8,855 bases of DNA from Rhodospirillaceae bacterium (GCA_013349735.1 DUZC01000073.1:1-8855); one strand, 5' to 3'; numbered from the stretch's first letter, positions 1 to 5,908 are shown. Numbers and translations: made by a program. The notes: generated by a model from the letters alone, not told the origin.

Positions 1-312
1 GCGGCCATGGCGGCCTGGAATGCGGCGGATATCTGGCCGGACCAGCTGGGCTGGAAAAGCAGCCGCAACGAGATGATGGCGGCGATCACCGCTTTTGCCG
101 AAGACCGGCTCAAAGACCCGGCGCTTCAGACCGTTTTGGTCGTCAGCAGCAATGGGGTGCTGCGCTTTCTGCCCAGGCTCTTATTGGCGCCGGACGATCA
201 TCTGACGAGTTTTAAAATGGGCACCGGTCATTTGGGGGTCATCGAACGGACCGCTCAGGCTTGCAAGCTGGCGGCTTGGAATTTGGCGCCGGAGGCTTTG
301 TCGCTGTCATGA
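1..312 (+). CDS. Histidine phosphatase family protein, C-terminal part (5' end outside window)
   Basis: The reading frame is open from base 1 to the TGA at 310-312, so this is the 3' end of a longer gene. The ATG at 7 is probably internal. The visible part has a hydrophobic strand followed by VVSSNGVLRF, then a region ending in KMGTGHLGVIE and a final strand with AAWNLAP. This order matches the C-terminal half of the phosphoglycerate-mutase-like histidine phosphatases, where the strand normally leads into a (S/T)HGG catalytic motif. Here the catalytic histidine position reads S/N, so the second active-site His appears to be missing. The N-terminal RHG motif lies outside the window, so activity cannot be judged. 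These enzymes remove phosphate from sugars, nucleotides or proteins in the cytoplasm. A family-level call is fairly safe; the substrate is unknown. Confidence 0.6.
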   Translation, partial: AAMAAWNAADIWPDQLGWKSSRNEMMAAITAFAEDRLKDPALQTVLVVSSNGVLRFLPRLLLAPDDHLTSFKMGTGHLGVIERTAQACKLAAWNLAPEALSLS

Positions 313-447
313 CCGTTGTCGATTCGGCAACAATGAATTGCAGTCTCAGGCTGCCATAGCAGATGCATTGCGAAAATTCGCCGCTACAGTAAAGGAAGGA
401 TTGGTTCTCCTTCGGGATGGCCATAGCAACCGGATTTGGAGCGAAAA

Positions 448-1062
448 ATGAAATTTAAGACCGCAGCCATTCTTTTGGCGATGACCGCCAGTGTGCCGGC
501 CTTGGCCGAGACAGCCGGCGGGCCCAGTGTCGATCTGGCAAAGCTTGAAGGCGGTGCCTTTGTTTTGGACAAGGGTCATGCGCGGCTGATCTTCTCGTTC
601 AACCATTTCGGCTATTCGACATCCTATGGCTTTTTTCCCAGCCTTGAGGGAAAGCTGAAATTTGACCCCAAAACGGTCGCCAGCAGCGAAGTTGAGGTTA
701 CGGTCGATTTGGCCGGGCTGGACACCACCGTGCCGAAACTCGATGAACATATGAAGTCTGAAGGATTTTTCGACGTCGCGAAATTTCCCAAGGCGGTGTT
801 TAAATCCAACAAGATCACGGTTACCGGACCGACCACGGGGACCATCAGCGGCGATTTGACCCTGCATGGCGTGACCAAGCCGGTTACTCTGACGGCCAGC
901 TTTAACGGCGGTGGGATCAATCCGGTCAGCAAAGCCTATGTGCTTGGCTTTAATGCCACCGGCCATATTACCCGCAGCGAATTTGGCCTTGGGCTTTATG
1001 CGCCGGCCGTCAGCGACGATGTTCTGCTGACCATCAGCGCCGAATTCGACAAAGCACCGTGA
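448..1062 (+). CDS. YceI family secreted protein (first copy)
   Basis: This is a 204-residue protein of the YceI family, periplasmic lipocalin-like beta-barrels that bind long isoprenoid chains in characterised members. The ATG at 448 is chosen because GGAG at 438-441 sits 6 bases upstream and the product then begins with a good Sec signal peptide: MKFK, a hydrophobic run and PALA|E as the cleavage site at about residue 21. Family features appear in order: DKGHARLIFSFNHFGYS, a GFFPSLEG strand, the LDTTVPKLDEHMKSEGFFD segment, FPKAVFKS, the GDLTLHGVTKPVTL strand and the closing ITRSEFGLGLYAPAVSDDV region. Length and domain coverage are normal. It leads a cluster with cytochrome b561, whose start lies 13 bases after this stop, and a second YceI. 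A TTG 12 bases upstream is in frame but leaves no room for a ribosome site. Confidence 0.93.
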   Translation: MKFKTAAILLAMTASVPALAETAGGPSVDLAKLEGGAFVLDKGHARLIFSFNHFGYSTSYGFFPSLEGKLKFDPKTVASSEVEVTVDLAGLDTTVPKLDEHMKSEGFFDVAKFPKAVFKSNKITVTGPTTGTISGDLTLHGVTKPVTLTASFNGGGINPVSKAYVLGFNATGHITRSEFGLGLYAPAVSDDVLLTISAEFDKAP

Positions 1063-1075
1063 TCGGCGGATAAAA

Positions 1076-1654
1076 ATGACAACCCGCTATGGCACTGTGG
1101 CCATCACCCTGCACTGGCTTACGGCGCTGGCGGTGGCGGGGCTGTTGGTGGTCGGTCATGTCATGACCGACCTGCCAAACGGCGCATCGTTAAAATTTGT
1201 GCTCTATCAATGGCATAAGTCGGTGGGCATTACCGTTCTGGGTTTGACCCTGCTGCGTCTGGCCTGGCGCCTGGTCCACCGACCGCCGCCCTTGCCGGAC
1301 GAGGTCGCCTGGTGGGAACGGAAGGCGTCCGCTTTGGCCCATCTGGCGCTCTATGCTTTCTTGCTGGGAATGCCTTTGTCCGGCTGGGCTTTGGTCTCGG
1401 CTTCGCCACTCAATTTCCCGACGATCCTTTTTGGCGTCCTTCCCTGGCCGCATATTCCGATGCTTGCTGCTTTGTCGGACAAAGAGCCCGTCGCCGCGTT
1501 GTTCAAAACAGGGCACGATCTGGCGGGAAATTTGCTGACGGCCTTGGTGCTGTTTCATGCGGCTGCGGCCTTGTGGCACCATCTCTATCGCAAAGATGAA
1601 ATTTTGTTACGGATGTTGCCGCGCTTTATTCCCTTATCCCGGAGGGGCTCATGA
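1076..1654 (+). CDS. Cytochrome b561 family membrane protein
   Basis: This 192-residue protein is an inner-membrane di-heme b-type cytochrome of the bacterial cytochrome b561 (CybB) family. Four hydrophobic helices are visible, at roughly residues 8-30, 45-66, 86-108 and 145-170. The likely heme ligands are H13 (TLHWL), H47 (QWHKSVG), H147 (GHDLAGN) and H161 (LFHAAAALWHH). H13 and the 14-residue spacing of the last pair match the arrangement known from E. coli CybB, where the protein oxidises quinol or superoxide. The C-terminus is short and basic (PRFIPLSRRGS), which suits a cytoplasmic end. The gene lies between two yceI-type genes and its last four bases overlap the start of the next one, so translational coupling is likely. 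The ribosome site is weak (CGGA just upstream). The family is certain; the physiological electron donor and acceptor are not. Confidence 0.93.
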   Translation: MTTRYGTVAITLHWLTALAVAGLLVVGHVMTDLPNGASLKFVLYQWHKSVGITVLGLTLLRLAWRLVHRPPPLPDEVAWWERKASALAHLALYAFLLGMPLSGWALVSASPLNFPTILFGVLPWPHIPMLAALSDKEPVAALFKTGHDLAGNLLTALVLFHAAAALWHHLYRKDEILLRMLPRFIPLSRRGS

Positions 1655-2220
1655 AAAAGACATCTTTGGCCCGAATCTTCGCGCTGAGTTTGGCATTGCT
1701 ATTCGGTGCCGAGGCTAAAGCCGGGGATCTTTGGCAGATTGACCCGCAGAAAAGCCTTTTGGGTTTCAGCGGAAGCCAGTCCGGGGCCGCCTTCCAGGGC
1801 CATTTTACGAAATGGCAGGCCATGATCGCCTTTAATCCGGCGGATCCGGCAAATGGCCATGCGCTGGTCACCATCGATATGAACAGTGCGACGACGGGGG
1901 ACGGCAGTCGCGATCAGGCGCTTCCTGATACCGATTGGTTTGACGTCAAGCATTTTGGCGCGGCCCAATTCGAGGCAAAATCCTTTCATGCGCTTGGCGG
2001 CAATGCCTATGAGGCCGAGGGCATCCTGACCATCCGCGGCATATCCCGCCCTGTGGTTCTGCCTTTTAGCCTGGATATCGAGGGCGATGTCGCACATGTC
2101 AAAGGCAAGCTTATTCTGACGCGCACTGATTATGGTGTCGGTCAAGGGGCCTGGAGCAGTGGCCAGCTGGTAGGTTTGGAGGTCGCCGTCCTTTTGGATC
2201 TGTCCGCCAAACGTCAGTGA
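1651..2220 (+). CDS. YceI family secreted protein (second copy)
   Basis: This is a second YceI-family protein of 189 residues. A strong GGAGGGG at 1640-1646 precedes the ATG, which overlaps the cytochrome b561 stop codon in an ATGA junction. The N-terminus is a signal peptide (MKKTSLAR, a hydrophobic core, then AKA|G at about residue 24). Family strands follow: LWQIDPQKSLLGFSGSQ, FQGHFTKWQAMIAFNP, the DWFDVKHFGAAQFEAKSF segment, EGILTIRGISRPVVLPF and LTRTDYGVGQGAW. It is clearly diverged from the first copy: it lacks the N-terminal insertion of about 20 residues and the EHMKSEGFFD wording, reading LPDTDWFDV instead. The b561-YceI pairing recalls E. coli yceJ-yceI. A role in periplasmic handling of a quinone or polyprenyl ligand served by the neighbouring cytochrome is inference. 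Its stop codon overlaps the end of the convergent minus-strand gene. Confidence 0.92.
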   Translation: MKKTSLARIFALSLALLFGAEAKAGDLWQIDPQKSLLGFSGSQSGAAFQGHFTKWQAMIAFNPADPANGHALVTIDMNSATTGDGSRDQALPDTDWFDVKHFGAAQFEAKSFHALGGNAYEAEGILTIRGISRPVVLPFSLDIEGDVAHVKGKLILTRTDYGVGQGAWSSGQLVGLEVAVLLDLSAKRQ

Positions 2221-2963
2221 CGGTGGTGGTCGTGATGATGTAATGCCCGCTTGGCATTGCGGCGGATCAGAGCTTTGCCGAACGGCAGCAGCATGACATG
2301 TTTAACCACAAAGTCGCTGAGACGGCGGAATAGAGTGGTTTCTTGGTCTGACGGGGCGTTAGCATCGGCGCTCCACCCGCCCCGCATCACCATTACCGGA
2401 ATTTCGCCGACACCTTCATAGCTTTCGACATGTCTTTCGAAGCTAAGATCGGCCACCGGGGAAAGGCGGGCCCAGGCGGCTTCGCTGATCATCAGATAGC
2501 GGGAACAATCCAGGGAATTCTTTAGCAGGCGATGCGCGATGATCATGTCAAAGCCGGCCAGTTCGTCGAATTGCGCCAGCTTGTAGCGCAAGACCGGGCC
2601 AAAATGGCTGACAACCTTCAGGTCAAGCTGACCAATCGTCATGCAGGCTTCGCAGCCACAGCCATTATCGGCAATAAGTTGTGCGCGCCGGCGATCAAAG
2701 GCCTGAAAGAAATCCCCGATGGATTGCCGGACCATGCTGTCGGCCTTGGTCGAGCCATCGACAGGCGCCACCAGCAAGACCGCGTCCCCTTCCAGTTTGT
2801 CGGGGCGGACGGGGGAACGGGCCTGTTTGATAATCGCTGCCAGCAACTCGGAAATAATATAATTGGCGTGCCGTAAGGTGACCTGATTGGCGCGAAGAAA
2901 TCCGGTATAGCCGCTGATATCAGCAAGCAGGATATGCGAGTCGCTTTGGTCGGATTGGGCCAT
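2214..2963 (-). CDS. DUF2652 domain protein (class III nucleotidyl-cyclase-like)
   Basis: This 249-residue protein belongs to DUF2652, a family related to class III adenylate/guanylate cyclases. The N-terminal domain carries ILLADISGYTGFL (D15) and KLEGDAVLL (D60). These match the two metal-binding aspartates of class III cyclases and have the usual spacing of about 45 residues. A CGCEAC cluster (C102, C104, C107) and LKVVSHFG follow, then FDMIIAHRLLKNSL, where an arginine is kept but the asparagine expected of active cyclases is not obvious. Cyclase activity is therefore unproven. There is no signal peptide or membrane segment. The C-terminus is a histidine-rich tail (HHHDHHRH) that could bind metal, and its last codons overlap the stop of the convergent yceI gene. 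The ATG at 2963 is preferred because the domain begins directly after it; an in-frame ATG at 3020 would add 19 unsupported residues. The gene is divergent from the CD-NTase-like gene. Confidence 0.8.
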   Translation of the reverse strand: MAQSDQSDSHILLADISGYTGFLRANQVTLRHANYIISELLAAIIKQARSPVRPDKLEGDAVLLVAPVDGSTKADSMVRQSIGDFFQAFDRRRAQLIADNGCGCEACMTIGQLDLKVVSHFGPVLRYKLAQFDELAGFDMIIAHRLLKNSLDCSRYLMISEAAWARLSPVADLSFERHVESYEGVGEIPVMVMRGGWSADANAPSDQETTLFRRLSDFVVKHVMLLPFGKALIRRNAKRALHHHDHHRH

Positions 2964-3056
2964 GGCTGTTAGAGTGCCGGCAATCCCTCGGTTGTGCAAG
3001 TCCCGCGAGCCCGGCGCCATTGCTGTGTTGCTTGGCCTGGGTTAGGCTGCTTTTCG

Positions 3057-3941
3057 ATGAACCGATGCGATCTGCGCTTTGACTCCTTTATCGATGAACT
3101 GATCCTCAAACCCGAGGAGCTGGCGCTGGCGCGGCAGGCGGCGGTGGGAATCGCCGGTCTGTTGCGCGGGGCCTTGCGCCCTGAGCTGGCCCCGCTCGAG
3201 GAACGCGGCGACTATCTGGTGGTTGGGTCGGTCGGCAAACGCGTTGCGATCCGCCCGCTGTCGGCCGTTGATCTGCTTTATCTTTTGCCGGAAGATGGCA
3301 GCCAACGGGACGGGCTTTGGCGCATGGAAAGTGCCTTGCGGGCGGCCTTGCCCAGTGCCCCGGTAAGTCTTGAGAATAGCCGCCTGTTGGTCGAAGTTGG
3401 CAGCGTCCTTGTGGCGGTAAGGCCCGCGGTCGAGCAGCAGGGCGCCTTTGCCATACCCGGCCCTCAAGGCTGGATGATGACCAATCCCGCGGCAGAGATG
3501 GCGGCGCTTCGTCTGTCCGACAGTTTAAACGATGGGCGGACCACAAGATTTCTGGCCTTGCTCAAGGCGTGGCGCGACGCTTGTGCTGTCCCTTTGGGCT
3601 CCTTTGCCTTGGAATTGCTGGTCCGGGAATTCATGGCCGCCAGCAAGGCGCAAAGCTGGTCGGGCCGCTTGGCTGATTTTCTTGCTTGGGGGCGTCGTCA
3701 TGCGCCGCGTCAGTTGGATCTGCCTGGCGGATTGGGACGGTTGAGCCTTGATGATGCCTGGCATGCCCTGGCCGAGGCTGGATATTGGCGCTGTGTATTG
3801 GCCGGCAGACATGCGGCGTCTGGCGACAGCGATGCGGAAATCGCGGAATGGCGTCACCTGCTTGGGGCGAATTTCGCGGCGCCGCCTGTTTTCAACATGT
3901 GGAATATCAGGCAGGATACCGGGGACAATAAGGAAGGATAG
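3057..3941 (+). CDS. CD-NTase-like nucleotidyltransferase, catalytic acids apparently lost
   Basis: This 294-residue protein resembles the nucleotidyltransferase fold of bacterial CD-NTases (cGAS/DncV-like enzymes that make cyclic oligonucleotides). Visible signatures, in order, are a helical lead-in (residues 10-45), LVVGSVGKRVAIRPLSAVDLL (G57-S58, then 70-72), a core strand LLVEVGSVLVAVRPAV (110-125), the FAIPGPQGWMMTNP stretch, LLKAW (K170) and GSFALELLVREFM. The family normally has Asp-x-Asp after the GS motif and a third Asp in a vDvvPa strand. Here those read AVD (A70, D72) and VAVRPA (A120), so two of three metal ligands are alanine. It is probably a non-catalytic or strongly altered member. 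The ATG at 3057 is chosen over an in-frame TTG at 2994 because the extension has no family similarity. The ridA start lies 3 bases after the stop, so the two form an operon. No CBASS effector gene is nearby. The fold call rests on motif reading only. Confidence 0.65.
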   Translation: MNRCDLRFDSFIDELILKPEELALARQAAVGIAGLLRGALRPELAPLEERGDYLVVGSVGKRVAIRPLSAVDLLYLLPEDGSQRDGLWRMESALRAALPSAPVSLENSRLLVEVGSVLVAVRPAVEQQGAFAIPGPQGWMMTNPAAEMAALRLSDSLNDGRTTRFLALLKAWRDACAVPLGSFALELLVREFMAASKAQSWSGRLADFLAWGRRHAPRQLDLPGGLGRLSLDDAWHALAEAGYWRCVLAGRHAASGDSDAEIAEWRHLLGANFAAPPVFNMWNIRQDTGDNKEG

Positions 3942-3944
3942 AAA

Positions 3945-4406
3945 ATGGGTAAAATCGCCAAACGTCTGGCGGAATTGGGCATCACTTTGCCTGTAAGCGC
4001 GCCACCCGCGGCCAATTACGTGCCCTTCGTCAAGACAGGGGCATTTTTGTTCATCGCCGGACAATTGCCCTTCCGCGAGGGAAAGCTGATCCATCTCGGC
4101 CATCTTGGTGACCAGATCAGCCTTGACGAGGGGTATCAGGCGGCCCGCCTCTGTGGCATCAATATTATCGCGCAGATCCAGGCCGCCGGATATTTGGAGC
4201 GCGTGCGCCAGGTGGTCAAATTGGGCGGCTTTGTCGCCAGCACTGCGGCCTTCAGCGATCAGCCGAAGGTGGTCAATGGCGCTTCGGATTTATTGGTTGA
4301 GGTCTTTGGCGATGCGGGTAAACATAGCCGGGCGGCGGTGGGCTGCGTGTCCCTGCCACTTGGCGTCGCCGTTGAAGTTGATGCCATCATTGAAGTTATC
4401 GATTAA
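3945..4406 (+). CDS. RidA family protein (YjgF/YER057c/UK114)
   Basis: This 153-residue protein is of the RidA family, whose characterised members hydrolyse reactive enamine/imine intermediates made by PLP enzymes. Some relatives lack deaminase activity. Family features are the N-terminal KTGAFLFIAGQLPF strand, the AARLCGINIIAQIQAAGYLERV helix, VVKLGGFVASTAAFSDQPKVVNGAS, and the C-terminal HSRAAVGCVSLPLGVAVEVDAIIEV. The Arg in HSRAAVG sits where the substrate-carboxylate-binding arginine (Arg105 of the archetype) is found. The protein is cytoplasmic, and family members form trimers. At 153 residues it is somewhat longer than the classic form of about 130, as in the YjgH-like subgroup. A good ribosome site, AGGAAGG at 3931-3937, lies inside the end of the preceding gene, 7 bases before the ATG. 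Cotranscription with the CD-NTase-like gene is therefore very likely. Confidence 0.93.
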   Translation: MGKIAKRLAELGITLPVSAPPAANYVPFVKTGAFLFIAGQLPFREGKLIHLGHLGDQISLDEGYQAARLCGINIIAQIQAAGYLERVRQVVKLGGFVASTAAFSDQPKVVNGASDLLVEVFGDAGKHSRAAVGCVSLPLGVAVEVDAIIEVID

Positions 4407-4407
4407 T

Positions 4408-4470
4408 TTAACCATTCGTAACCAATCTTCTTTTGCATTAGGTTACGCTGACCTGCTTTAGGCAATGAGG
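4408..4470 (+). promoter_or_regulatory. Dyad, CtrA-like motif and candidate promoter upstream of the DUF2336 gene
   Basis: The 75-base gap between ridA and the DUF2336 gene holds a perfect 7-bp inverted repeat, CGTAACC at 4417-4423 and GGTTACG at 4441-4447, with 17 bases between. TAACCAWT is also repeated directly with a 10-base period (about 4409 and 4419). TTAA at 4408-4411 followed by seven bases and TAAC resembles the alphaproteobacterial CtrA site TTAA-N7-TTAA, with an imperfect second half. A weak promoter can be drawn as TTGCAT (4434-4439), a 17-base spacer and TTTAGG (4457-4462). A GAGG at 4467-4470 may be the ribosome site, 11 bases from the ATG. The dyad is seen directly; its function is inferred. 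Confidence 0.35.
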
Positions 4471-4481
4471 CTGATGCTGCC

Positions 4482-5618
4482 ATGGCGACCGGAAAACTGA
4501 GCCAACAGGATGTGGTCCGTTTGATGACCGAACGGTCCGCTGAGTCGCGGGTCGCTACGGTCGCCAAACTTGCCGGAGAATTTGACCAGGGCGAACTTTC
4601 CGATGCCGAACGACAATTGGCCGAGGATATCTTCCGTCTCTTGGTCAAAGATGCCGAGGTTCGGGTTCGCCAGGCGCTGGCGGTTCATCTCAAGGAAAGT
4701 GCTGTCCTGCCGCATGACGTTGCCGTCACGCTTGCCCAAGACGTCGATCAGGTGGCTTTGCCGATCCTGCAATATTCCAAGATTCTAACCGATCAGGATC
4801 TGATCGCGATCGTGCGCAGCGATAATGTCACTAAACAGATCGCGGTGACCCAGCGCGCTGAAGTATCAGCCCAGCTTTCTGATGCTTTGGTGGAAACCCA
4901 CAATAGTGACGTCGTGGCCAGTCTGATTGGCAATCAGGGGGCGGAGATTTCGGCCCAGACCTTAAATAAGGTCGAGCGGGAATTCAGCGATAACCCCGAG
5001 ATTGCGCTGTCGCTTCAGCAACGTTCGGTGACCTTGGCCGAAAGATTGATGACCTCGGTTTCCGAGCAGTTGGAAGAGCAGTTGGTGCAACGCCATCATC
5101 TGTCCGACGGCATGGCGGCCGATATCATGACCCAAAGCCGGGAACGGGCCACCATCGCTCTGACGGCCGGGGCCGACCGGGACGATGTCGAAGGGCTGGT
5201 CCGTCATTTGCGTGCAAATGGGCGTTTGACGCCTTCGCTTATGCTGCGCGCCATCTGTGTCGGCGATACCGCCTTTTTCGAGGCCGGGATCGCCGAACTG
5301 GCCAAAGTGCCCGTCACCAATGCGGTCCGTCTGATCCACGACCCCGGCCGGCTCGGTTTTCGGGCGATTTACGACAAGGCGGAGTTGCCGGATGCGGCTT
5401 TTCCTGCCTTTCGCTGCGCCATGGACGTCGCCGCCGAAACCGAGTTTGATGGGGGCGAAATGGATCGCGAGCGCTATTGTCGGCGCATGGTGGAACGGAT
5501 CTTGACGCAATATGAGTTGATGGGCGTCAATTTCGATTCCGGGGATCTCGATTATCTTCTGGCGCGGATCAAAAGCCTTCCCAGCGGTTCAAATGATGAC
5601 AAGGCTGGCAACGAATAA
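4482..5618 (+). CDS. DUF2336 domain-containing protein
   Basis: This 378-residue cytoplasmic protein belongs to DUF2336, an uncharacterised family found mainly in alphaproteobacteria. The N-terminal 150 residues are helical and HEAT-like: LSQQDVVRLMTERSAESRVA, LSDAERQLAEDIFRLLVKD, VRVRQALAVHLKES, DVDQVALPILQYSKILTDQDL. They are followed by the typical SDNVTKQIAVTQRAEVSAQLSDALVE section. A helical middle (residues 170-240, EREFSDNPEIALSLQQRS onward) and a conserved RLTPSLMLRAICVGDTAFFE segment follow, and the tail is short and acidic (SNDDKAGNE). There is no membrane segment, signal peptide or enzyme motif. The length is typical. A 75-base gap with its own candidate promoter separates it from ridA, so it may be transcribed separately. 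Some DUF2336 proteins have been linked to cell-cycle or signalling networks, but no function should be assigned here. Confidence 0.88.
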   Translation: MATGKLSQQDVVRLMTERSAESRVATVAKLAGEFDQGELSDAERQLAEDIFRLLVKDAEVRVRQALAVHLKESAVLPHDVAVTLAQDVDQVALPILQYSKILTDQDLIAIVRSDNVTKQIAVTQRAEVSAQLSDALVETHNSDVVASLIGNQGAEISAQTLNKVEREFSDNPEIALSLQQRSVTLAERLMTSVSEQLEEQLVQRHHLSDGMAADIMTQSRERATIALTAGADRDDVEGLVRHLRANGRLTPSLMLRAICVGDTAFFEAGIAELAKVPVTNAVRLIHDPGRLGFRAIYDKAELPDAAFPAFRCAMDVAAETEFDGGEMDRERYCRRMVERILTQYELMGVNFDSGDLDYLLARIKSLPSGSNDDKAGNE

Positions 5619-5640
5619 TCCCGGTGTTTAGAGGCTGGAA

Positions 5641-5817
5641 TTACCAGACGTTACCAATCTTGGAAATTCCCCAAGCCAAAACACTGGCAAGGTAAACAAG
5701 CCCAAGAATTAAACTTGTGTGTGCCGCTTTGACGACTACATCTTGATGCGTGGGATTTTTATCGCTCACAGCATCAGTATTGCTTTGACCCATCGCGTAG
5801 GACAGTAAAGTTAACAT
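5641..5817 (-). CDS. Small single-pass membrane protein, 58 residues, unrecognised
   Basis: A short minus-strand frame starts at ATG 5817-5815 and ends at TAA 5643-5641. A strong GGGAG (5829-5825) lies 7 bases before the start, which is better than the ribosome sites of most neighbours. The product begins MLTLLSYAMGQSNTDAVSDK. It has a polar N-terminal half (to about residue 30) and then one hydrophobic segment, AHTSLILGLVYLASVLAWG (residues about 32-50), ending in ISKIGNVW. This fits a tail-anchored or single-pass membrane protein. It converges on the DUF2336 gene, with 22 bases between the two stops. I recognise no family; it lacks the conserved His/Trp pattern of light-harvesting subunits. 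The upstream region contains inverted repeats that could regulate it. The sequence is more AT-rich than the left part of the window, which suggests acquired DNA. Confidence 0.6.
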   Translation of the reverse strand: MLTLLSYAMGQSNTDAVSDKNPTHQDVVVKAAHTSLILGLVYLASVLAWGISKIGNVW

Positions 5818-5840
5818 TTTTTATCTCCCGGTAATTTAGG

Positions 5841-5857
5841 ATGTAACAACCCTACAT
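5841..5857. promoter_or_regulatory. Short dyad ATGTA-N7-TACAT upstream of the small membrane protein gene
   Basis: ATGTA at 5841-5845 and TACAT at 5853-5857 form a 5-bp inverted repeat with a 7-base spacer, 23 bases upstream of the minus-strand ATG at 5817. Its position suits an operator overlapping a promoter. The arms are short enough to occur by chance. Confidence 0.25.
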
Positions 5858-5863
5858 TTCTTC

Positions 5864-5908
5864 ATTGTGCACCGCAACATACTTGCCGGCATGGGAGATA
5901 TGCACAAT
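5864..5908. repeat. 8-bp inverted repeat flanking a central palindrome
   Basis: ATTGTGCA at 5864-5871 is perfectly matched by TGCACAAT at 5901-5908, with 29 bases between. Near the centre sits the perfect 8-bp palindrome TGCCGGCA (5884-5891), about 1.5 bases off the dyad axis. The element lies 47-91 bases upstream of the small membrane protein gene and directly abuts the hicA trace. It could be a two-site operator for looping, or a leftover operator of the decayed hicAB locus. No T-run follows, so it is not an obvious terminator. Confidence 0.45.

Noticed and set aside
394..412. Hairpin GAAGGA/TCCTTC before the first yceI gene as a terminator of the phosphatase gene
   Set aside because: Only 6 bp with a 7-base loop and no T-run; not convincing as a terminator.
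353..428. 9-bp direct repeat GCCATAGCA at 353-361 and 420-428 upstream of the first yceI gene
   Set aside because: Two copies of a 9-mer with a 67-base period and no symmetry or promoter context; could be chance or weak regulatory sites.
1190..1582. Long minus-strand and alternative-frame open frames inside the b561, DUF2652, CD-NTase-like and DUF2336 genes
   Set aside because: They lie opposite well-supported genes, have biased low-complexity composition and no ribosome sites; shadows of GC-rich coding sequence.
2964..3020. Upstream ATG at 3020 for the DUF2652 gene
   Set aside because: It adds 19 residues before the domain with no ribosome site; the ATG at 2963 directly precedes the conserved domain.
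2994..3056. TTG-started N-terminal extension of the CD-NTase-like gene
   Set aside because: The extension is Cys/Arg/Trp-rich without family similarity and would run close to the divergent gene start; ATG 3057 is simpler.
3057..5618. CBASS anti-phage operon
   Set aside because: The nucleotidyltransferase lacks key acids, and no Cap effector (phospholipase, nuclease, membrane or SAVED protein) or Cap2/Cap3 is present; RidA and DUF2336 are not known CBASS parts.
5641..5817. Light-harvesting antenna subunit as identity of the small membrane protein
   Set aside because: Single hydrophobic helix of the right size, but the conserved His-Trp spacing and RPW-type ends are absent.
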